Assembly: GCA_910585895.1 (NCBI GenBank)
Contig: CAJUHY010000058.1
Span: 1-16,671, forward strand
Direction: 5' to 3'
DNA from: an uncultured Lachnospiraceae bacterium
Lineage (GTDB): Bacteria > Bacillota > Clostridia > Lachnospirales > Lachnospiraceae
Length of the DNA: 16,671 nucleotides
In this document: positions 15,222 through 16,671 of the stretch, piece by piece
How positions within the stretch are numbered: the stretch's first letter is position 1
Layout: each line of letters starts with the position of its first letter
Translations under genes and position numbers: made by a program
Notes under the pieces: model-generated
Database searches by the model: none
What the model saw: only the letters and a program-made list of their open reading frames with translations
Told to the model about the DNA's origin: nothing

Positions 15222-15377
15222 ATGTGCAGCAACACCTATACTCGTTGCCTTATTTTTATTAATATTGGGACCGATTGTTGCCTTCCTACATTCTGGATTC
15301 GAACAGCAATATGTAACTCGTTTTGCCAATACTTCTATTGTTTGTTTACTAAAATCATCTCTTCGTTTGTTTGCCAT
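15201..15377 (-). pseudogene. 5' fragment of an HNH-endonuclease-like gene
   Basis: A 58-codon frame starts at the ATG at 15377: MANKRRDDFSKQTIEVLAKR, then CCSNPECRK, then ATSIGVAAH. This is the typical N-terminus of a group of HNH-type proteins, several of them linked to phage defence, in which RCSNPxCR and the GVAAHI block precede the catalytic HNH region. The match stops after H52 (about 15,222), exactly where permease sequence begins in another frame, and a stop follows at 15,201. The catalytic part is therefore gone. Conserved Cys residues of the remaining zinc-ribbon-like segment (C24, C25, C30) are present. No convincing ribosome binding site precedes the ATG. The recognition is from memory of the family pattern. 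Confidence 0.65.
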
Positions 15378-15513
15378 AATCCAATCAACTTTACATAAAT
15401 ACTATGTTAAGCACTTATATGTATCTTTCCCTCCATAATATTTCTACTCATAAGCCTCACATATGTCATCAAACATTCCATTAATATTCCAAGCAATTAA
15501 GTGGATTTATAAA
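15378..15513. other. AT-rich gap, no gene recognised
   Basis: I see no gene here on either strand. A few short frames exist on the minus strand, including one ending GMFDDICEAYE near 15,448, but none is long enough or has the signals to support a call. The stretch may be debris from the same rearrangements that broke the genes on either side. Confidence 0.4.
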
Positions 15514-16449
15514 CTATTTATTCTCAAACACCCTCAATTTTCTCACAATCTCCTCCGGCTCCGGCAGCATTTCCTTCATATCCTCCGGCAGAGAATCACT
15601 CAGCTTATAAGTCGCCACCCCAATCGGCACATTCGATTGTTTCAACGCATATTCCACATATGTCTTGTCCTTGCTCTTACAGATGATAATGCCAATAGAC
15701 GGATTTTCCTCTGGCAGTTTTATCTGCTCGTCAAGTACTGTTAGGTACAGTTGCATCTTCCCGGCATATTCTGCCTCAAACTCGCCTATTTTCAATTCAA
15801 TTGCTACCAAACTCCTCAATCTTCTGTGAAAGAGAAGTAAATCAATATATAAATCCCGGCTACCAACGGTCAGATGATATTGATTGCCGATAAATGTAAA
15901 GTCCCCGCCCATCTCTATCAAGAATGCCCGGATATTGTTTACTAACTGCATTTCCAGCTCATGCTCAGAGTATTCCGGCGACAGTTCCGCAAAATCAAAA
16001 GTATATTCATCTTTTACTGCCAGCTTTGCCTGTGCCCTGCGTTCTTCCGGCAGTGTCAAATCAAAATTCGTCTGATTTAATAAATACTTCTCATAAGTCT
16101 GTGCCTCAATAAAATTTGCCAAAATACGTTTTGTCCATCCATACCGCTTTGCCATCTGGATGTAAAATTCCCTCTGCAAATCATCTTTGCATTTCTCCAT
16201 AATGACGATATTATTGCTCCAGCTAATTTCTCGCACCAGTGGTGCGAGTTTTTCAGAATTGCGATAACTCAGGTAAAAGTTGCGCATTCTCCAGAGGTTT
16301 GCCGAAGAATATCCCTTTGCTTCCGGAAATTCTTTCTGCAACTCTTTTGACAAAATTTTTACAATGGATTTGCCCCATCCATTGATTTCCTGCTGTCTGT
16401 ATATCTCCTCGCCAATCTCCCAATAAAGGTTGATGGTCTCCGTATTCAT
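15514..16449 (-). CDS. YhcG/DUF1016-family PD-(D/E)XK nuclease-domain protein, N-terminus probably missing
   Basis: This 311-aa protein has an N-terminal DUF1016 helical region (about 1-140, with INLYWEIGEEI, GYSSANLWRMRNFYL and EISWSN). Its C-terminal PD-(D/E)XK fold spans about 160-300: candidate catalytic residues are D203 in LYIDLLLFHRR and E218-x-K220 in LVAIELKIG, then GKMQLYL. Such proteins are often found in restriction-modification or defence neighbourhoods, but their function is not established. Family members usually have some 25-40 residues before the VNTE-like block, whereas this frame begins exactly there. The 12 codons upstream (LIHKKQYHVLKI) still look like family sequence but carry no start codon and are closed by TAA. 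No ribosome binding site precedes the ATG. It may be a 5'-truncated pseudogene or start unconventionally. Confidence 0.8.
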   Translation of the reverse strand: MNTETINLYWEIGEEIYRQQEINGWGKSIVKILSKELQKEFPEAKGYSSANLWRMRNFYLSYRNSEKLAPLVREISWSNNIVIMEKCKDDLQREFYIQMAKRYGWTKRILANFIEAQTYEKYLLNQTNFDLTLPEERRAQAKLAVKDEYTFDFAELSPEYSEHELEMQLVNNIRAFLIEMGGDFTFIGNQYHLTVGSRDLYIDLLLFHRRLRSLVAIELKIGEFEAEYAGKMQLYLTVLDEQIKLPEENPSIGIIICKSKDKTYVEYALKQSNVPIGVATYKLSDSLPEDMKEMLPEPEEIVRKLRVFENK

Positions 16450-16526
16450 TATTTTCAGGACATGATACTGCTTTTTATGTATCAGTTAAATCTGCTATCT
16501 AATTGATATTTTCAATAACGACCTGG

Positions 16527-16671
16527 CTATTCTTCCCCCGGCGGATGGAATACCAGCAAATCTTGTATCTCACACCCTAACACCGTACAAAGTTTACACA
16601 GTACATATACGTCCAACCGGGTAATGCTGTTCGTACAGTAATTATCTATCTGTTTCCAGTTCATTTCTGCC
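16527..16671 (-). CDS. XRE-type helix-turn-helix regulator, C-terminal part (cut by window edge)
   Basis: The last 47 codons of a gene that continues beyond the right edge are visible: MNWKQIDNYC, then SITRLDVYVLCKLCTVLGCE, ending VFHPPGEE and TAG. The pattern, with a recognition-helix end followed by a Leu-rich helix and CEIQDLL, is that of small (about 70-aa) Cro/CI-like regulators of the HTH_26 type, common on mobile elements and in Lachnospiraceae genomes. It ends 77 bases before the YhcG-like gene and may have been transcribed with it. The target is unknown. Confidence 0.7.
   Translation of the reverse strand, partial: AEMNWKQIDNYCTNSITRLDVYVLCKLCTVLGCEIQDLLVFHPPGEE

Noticed and set aside
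15440..15500. Minus-strand peptide with AWNING resembling the start of exonuclease III
   Set aside because: The frame closes after about 20 codons and the remainder does not match; probably coincidence.

Overview
The window looks like chromosomal DNA of a low-GC Gram-positive gut-type clostridium, most probably Lachnospiraceae. This rests on AGGAGG-type ribosome binding sites, sigma-A promoters of TTGACA-17-TATAAT form, the LuxS/MTA-SAH nucleosidase pair, the hisS-aspS pair, an AgrC/LytTR-type two-component system, a BlaI/M56 pair and a DUF6033-like protein. The family is inferred from gene content; no rRNA or species marker is present. Every gene I can support lies on the minus strand, so the biological order runs from high to low coordinates. 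I found no tRNA, rRNA, CRISPR array or intact insertion sequence.

Right end, about 13,850-16,671: an AT-rich accessory patch of broken genes. It holds the C-terminus of an XRE regulator (cut by the window edge), a YhcG/DUF1016 PD-(D/E)XK protein that seems to lack its N-terminus, the first ~52 codons of an HNH-nuclease-like gene joined out of frame to the interior of an ABC-2 permease, a one-base frameshift in that permease at a seven-base homopolymer, and an unrecognised 108-codon gene with its own strong promoter.

Middle-right, 9,247-13,628: a BlaI-type repressor overlapping an M56/BlaR1-type membrane peptidase, followed by a small very basic DUF6033-like protein. Next is a LytTR response regulator (GTG start) coupled to an AgrC-like GHKL histidine kinase. 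No beta-lactamase and no autoinducing-peptide gene is visible, so the signals and targets of both sensory systems are unknown.

Middle, 5,897-9,194: a housekeeping unit, hisS then aspS, with a near-consensus promoter in front and a clear intrinsic terminator behind. A single XRE regulator with six predicted membrane segments follows.

Left, 56-4,732: an apparent five-gene operon with promoter and terminator. It starts with a large signal-peptide-less protein joining a ParB-like N-terminal region to a BMP/PnrA-type nucleoside-binding fold, then a calcineurin-like metallophosphoesterase, a HAD phosphatase, luxS and mtnN. MtnN and LuxS are consecutive steps of S-adenosylhomocysteine detoxification (SAH to S-ribosylhomocysteine plus adenine, then to homocysteine plus the AI-2 precursor). 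The unusual BMP fusion at the head of the same transcript is the most interesting intact gene; the decayed permease/HNH junction is the most interesting structural feature.
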